In this document: positions 60,158 to 64,000 of the stretch, piece by piece
Numbering within the stretch: position 1 is the stretch's first letter
Layout: every line of letters starts with the position of its first letter
Origin: Floccularia luteovirens
Taxonomy: Eukaryota; Basidiomycota; Agaricomycetes; Agaricales; Squamanitaceae
Reading direction: 5' to 3'
Length of the DNA: 64,000 nucleotides
Assembly (NCBI GenBank): GCA_009739215.1
Contig: VSJF01000002.1
Coordinates: 620,001 to 684,000 of the forward strand
The notes under the pieces: model-generated
Seen by the model: only the letters and a program-made list of their open reading frames with translations
What the model was told of the DNA's origin: nothing
Databases searched by the model: none
Made by a program: the position numbers and the translations under genes

Positions 60158-61449
60158 TCACAACCTGTTGGGTTCTTCAGACCCGCGGCCGGAATCAGTG
60201 GGTGTGCTTGACCCCCCGCTCAAACGTGGAGAAGGAAGGGGAGCAAGAGGATCTCGCATAAAATTGGCCAAGAATTTACGCCAGTTTCCTTTGAAAGGAA
60301 CATAATGCCCTTCAAGGTTCATTTAATTTAGTATTAGTTTCTGATGGAATGTCCTCCCGAGAATGAGTCTAGAACATACCTCCTTCATGTTCCTCAACAC
60401 GTTTATTTGCTGAGAGATCAATGAGAACCTTTGAACGTTCTTCTACCACTATCACGTCAGTCTTCCCAATCACATGAAGAGTGCGTGTAGTAAACGATGG
60501 ATCGAGCAAAGAATGTGCGATAGGATCATATATTTTGAAACCAGATACTGCGACACAAAATTCACTATCTTTATTAAGCACCTCAGAATGCAAGAATAGT
60601 GAGGTGTGGGGTGACTTACAGAGGTGAATGAGGAGGTTTTCCGTCCACGAGGAAAGGCGGGTATAAATGTGGTCGTTCCAGCTTTCAATCTTTAATCAGT
60701 TGCGGTCCAAAGTTCAACAAAACGATCATTCCAAACTCACCAAGGCTGCGATAAAAGCAGCAAATGCTGCGCCTTGACTTATTAATACTACTGTGAGCAA
60801 AACACAGATCCCCTAAAGATGCAAACATGTTTACCTGAATCCAAAGACCCCCTGATGATTCTTATTTAAACCAACAGGAAGGAATCAATAAGACTTCCTA
60901 CTTACATCAAACTTCCGCTCCATCAAAATATTCTTGATGCTAATAATCGACTCCTCCAATCCTACAGCTTGTGTCCTATCATGGTTTGCTATCCACCATG
61001 CGCGAGGCTGCTCCGAGGGATCTTCGATGTTATTTTGAACTTGAGATTGCTGTGACTCAATGGAAGGATGTATAGAAGCGAGGTTGGCCAAATCAGCTGG
61101 CTTCATAATATGTGGCGCATCTATAAAAACTGACGACCCCCGCGTAAATTCAACTATTTAGCGAGTTGTTGTTGTTCGACTGAGCGAATTGATGACATAC
61201 CAAGGTCCAAATCTTTAGCACATTCCCTGCGTAGAGCTCCTAGCTATCAAACCAGATTTGAAAAGGACAAACATTCTGTTTGTCAAAATGACGAAACATA
61301 GACTGGGAAACTTACTCGCTTGCTGAGAATGCTAGCATTCTGCGAATACCTAGTAAGGGAAACATGCTTGAGTTGGCAGTTGACATAGGGAGATAGAGGT
61401 TTGACGTAACGAACCCATGTAAAACCAAAACAGTTTTTTTTGCAGCCAT
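60158..61449 (-). CDS. FSH1-type serine hydrolase
   Basis: Alpha/beta-hydrolase of the FSH family (fungal FSH1-3, mammalian OVCA2), an esterase/thioesterase of uncertain physiological substrate. Multi-exon, minus strand. Start MAAKKTVLVLHG at 61449 splices to YSQNASILSKR and LGALRREC, then VFIDAPHIMKPADLANLAS. The nucleophile elbow GVFGFSQGAAFAAFIAAL is interrupted by an intron inside the catalytic serine codon (AG + T). The acid is in HVIGKTDVIV and the catalytic His in EGGHYVPFKGNWRKFL, so the Ser-Asp-His triad is complete. The tail PLPSPRLSGGSSTPTDSGRG is polar and variable. No targeting signal is visible, so it is probably cytosolic. Confidence 0.92.
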
Positions 61450-61872
61450 CTATCGAAAAAATGACGTTACTGACAACTAACAATGCTTGGAAGTTCAAGG
61501 TAAACTGTGTGTGGTACTGATTGAAGAGACGTGCTTGCTCCTTGAAACACTGGCTCGGAATATGCTTTCAATGCCTGATTAGCAACCACGAGTAAGACTA
61601 CTCCTTACCAAAGTTCAAATGTTCACAGCAGTGTAGTGATAAGGTTAGGACACATTGGTCATTTTGCACAATTTCGAATTTGAACGAGCAAGATTTGTGC
61701 CGGGTCCTATTGATGGACTGTAGCCCGCTCCGGTAACATTCATGACCGATATCATCAACCCTGATAAGGTAGTTCTCTATGATAGCAATGTGGTATAATC
61801 TACATTCGCGCATACAATAGATGAAGAGATGCCTATGAATTATGCGATGGTAACAACGAGTCCTTAGCACTC
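61450..61872. other. Intergenic spacer
   Basis: Lies between the start of the FSH1-type gene and the 3' end of the carrier gene, both on the minus strand. Contains the FSH1 promoter; no further feature recognised. Confidence 0.45.
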
Positions 61873-63097
61873 TTACTCTGAATATCCATCGTCCTCGCGT
61901 ACTCTGGGGTTAATCAGTTCAATCGCATGGCTCACTCTTTCATAGACTGCAAAAACGATGGCTTGACCAGGTGCCACACGGAGCACACGCGGTGTTATAC
62001 CCTTGTAGAATGACCGCACTCCCTCCGTCTTCCACATGTCAGACGCGATCGCTAAAATTCGTTGTAGTGCGCTTTGTCCCGGTTGCGCGGTCGCCTTCTG
62101 TAGGCCTAGATTTTAGTCAGTAACAGCGCGAGAGAATGTTAACGAGTTATATATACGTGTTTTTATTGTATCAATTGGAGCATTTGAGAAAGGACCCATT
62201 GCTCCAGAGATGAGACCGATTAACATATGTTGATACGATGGAAGTTCGCCGAGATCAGGTTGCATTCTATGTGCAAACTTCTTGATTTCTTGGTATGCGG
62301 TGAAATTGGCACCTGTATTTTGTGTTAAAATTAGACACCAGAAGACGAAGGTCTAGAATTGTGCCTCATACCCTGGTTAGTTGCTTGTCTGAGCGCGGTA
62401 AGCGAGACTCCACGGTACAGCGTTGCTATTCCTTCTTCTCGAACTATTGTATACACCGCATGTCCGGCATTACGGTATCTTGGTGCCTCTAGGGGATCAG
62501 CCAGTGAGTGCTGTTGTGCCTGCAGACGGATTTTAACGACTTCCATAGGCGTCACGACCGCGACAGCTTCAGTGGTTCCTGCACCCAACCCAGCTAATAG
62601 GACGAGATAAGATAATCTAGTTAATCTTAGATAACGGAAAACGTACCAATGAAGATGTTCCCAACACTTGTCTTGCCTGTCTCTTTGTCTGCTAACCACT
62701 CCTTGTATGTCTCAAAACTAGCAAATCGGATAGCCATTTTGGGCACGATTCCCGAAAGCACCGCACCCAAACCCTTGTAAAGGGCAAGAGGCGTCTCCCG
62801 CCTCACAATGTAAGCACCTTGTTGCGATGAAACCACGAGGCTTAGTCTGAATCCAAATGAGTTATGATGAACATGTATGATTGAAAAGTTTACTTACTCC
62901 TGGTGTCCTCCCGGACTTTGACAACTGCATACGGACCTTGATAGTGTCAAGTGGCTGACATACTAACTATTGACACATTAAAGACCAAAACATCTAATTC
63001 AAGGCAACAAACTCACAGCTTCACATGCACCGGCCATACCACCAGCAGTGATGTGAGTTGCGAAGCCGACTGGTTTTTTGTTACCTGCTCTGGACAT
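61873..63097 (-). CDS. SFC1: Mitochondrial succinate/fumarate carrier
   Basis: Inner-membrane carrier exchanging cytosolic succinate for mitochondrial fumarate, linking glyoxylate cycle and gluconeogenesis; yeast Sfc1/Acr1. Start MSRAGNKKPVGFATHITAGG at 63097. The three carrier repeats are visible by their PxDxxK-type motifs: CQPLDTIKVRMQL, TPMEVVKIRLQAQ and NAPIDTIKTRLQK. Characteristic blocks: LALYKGLGAVLSGIVPKMAI, FASFETYKEWLAD, GLGAGTTEAVAVVTP, ALRQATNQGANFTAYQEIKK, GLISGAMGPFSN and FYKGITPRVLRVAPGQAIVF. It ends NPRVREDDGYSE at 61873. Several ~50-60-bp introns. Length near the ~320-residue family standard. Confidence 0.92.
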
Positions 63098-63728
63098 GGT
63101 TGAGGTATGGAGATATGGAGAACGATGCCAGGGTAATCTGAGGAAGAAGAACCCGAAGTGGTAGATGAGAGGGTTTTATTTTGTTAGGAAGTTTAAGACT
63201 AGATAATATCATGTGAATGAGCCCCACTCTGGACCATATCCGTTACCGGAAACAGTGTAGCGTGTCAGCCGCAATTTCATTCCTCCGTTCGATCGCAGTG
63301 GGCGCTTCATGCGGACATCCGCTCTTCGTCCACGTCGGTTTGCTCAATACCAGTCATATTCGTCTTAATCGGGGGCTCTGATGATGCGGGGAAGCCTTAT
63401 TACCCACTCGTTGGATTGCACTACTAGTCCCGCATAGCTCCTTTATTGTAAATCAGCCTCTTCCGAGAATTCTTGGCAGATGCTTCTACTCTTCCATTGG
63501 TTGACTCTTCGAGGTCGTCGGCATTGCACCCAACTAGTAGTGTATTGAACACATTGACGTATATGAATCTAAAACATCGCGAATAAGAAAGTAAGATTAT
63601 CGCATTGATTACGTGGGGTTAATTAAAATCTATGCGAGCAGTCAGGAGTGGCCGAGGTCCTGGTTTAGGTTCTCACAGGCTCTTTTCAGCGTTTGTGTTA
63701 AAATCATAAGAGTGGACTAGTGTGTCCA
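63098..63728. promoter_or_regulatory. Divergent promoter region, SFC1 and the 63729 gene
   Basis: About 630 bp separates two divergent starts. No TATA box or known element is obvious; the region has mixed composition with a GC-rich patch at 63380-63430. Confidence 0.4.
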
Positions 63729-64000
63729 ATGGAGTTGACGCCGGCGAGACTTCAAGGGCATTGTCCACCACAACAACAACCACAACCATCACAACATGAA
63801 CCCCGCAAACGCCAACGTCCACGCGTCGCTTTCAGTATTTTGGAAGGTTAGTAATACATCAACCCCGACAGGTTCAAAAGACATGTTCAACACCTGCAAT
63901 CTCATAACATAGACTTCAGAAAGAAAAATCCTGATGTAGAACCTAACAATATTCAAATACAGATTCTACTCGAAAGAATCAAGGCAAGTTTTTCTTTCAA
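63729..64000 (+). CDS. 5' part of an unrecognised gene, cut by the window end
   Basis: ATG at 63729 opens a Gln/Pro-rich and basic leader (MELTPARLQGHCPPQQQ, then EPRKRQRPRVAFSILE). An intron (63849-63914) then joins in frame to DFRKKNPDVEPNNIQIQILL and continues past the window end. The KRQRPR cluster could be a nuclear localisation signal. I do not recognise the family; the remaining exons lie outside. Confidence 0.5.

Overview
The window looks like nuclear DNA of a filamentous basidiomycete, most likely an Agaricomycete. Genes are split by many introns of about 42-70 bp with GT-AG ends (a few look GC-AG). CBM1 cellulose-binding domains are present, and so are small Cys-rich secreted proteins, a C2-NACHT-WD40 receptor and a TSN-motif membrane protein of the type common in mushroom-forming fungi. 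There is no bacterial operon structure, CRISPR array, rRNA or convincing tRNA. The species cannot be named from the sequence alone.

Layout. (1) 465-9304: an FAD monooxygenase, then a CBM1 secreted-protein cluster (4005-7400) built by a ~1.8 kb tandem duplication that also copied the 3' end of the adjacent TIM50 gene (7517-9304, minus). (2) 9305-20686: gene-poor, with only inositol-3-phosphate synthase INO1 (14214-16043) and a truncated metzincin protease copy. (3) 20687-30171: a C2-NACHT-WD40 receptor-like gene, the intact metzincin protease, a decayed small secreted protein, and RIT1 (initiator-tRNA ribosylphosphate transferase). (4) 30606-38731: two TM proteins with proline-rich N-termini (one with TSN repeats), two more members of the small secreted protein family and a SET-domain gene, with remnants of local duplications. 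(5) 39149-52099: mostly housekeeping genes: HAUS3-like augmin subunit, a membrane J-protein, a DUF4203-type multipass protein, ERD2 (KDEL receptor), a C2-domain remnant and an Emp47/VIP36-type lectin cargo receptor. (6) 52205-64000: a decayed tandem copy of transportin followed by the intact transportin, an FSH1-type serine hydrolase, the SFC1 succinate/fumarate carrier, and the 5' end of an unrecognised gene.

How the genes fit together. Conserved single-copy genes form a backbone: mitochondrial import and metabolite exchange (TIM50, SFC1), ER-Golgi traffic (ERD2, lectin receptor), nuclear import (transportin), spindle assembly (HAUS3), inositol synthesis and tRNA modification. Fast-evolving accessory genes (CBM1 proteins, small secreted proteins, NACHT receptor, secreted-type protease) sit between them. 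Each accessory block shows local duplication followed by decay: CBM1/TIM50, protease, secreted protein/SET flank, and transportin. Exon boundaries were read by eye from splice sites, frame continuity and protein family knowledge. Where they are uncertain the entry says so.
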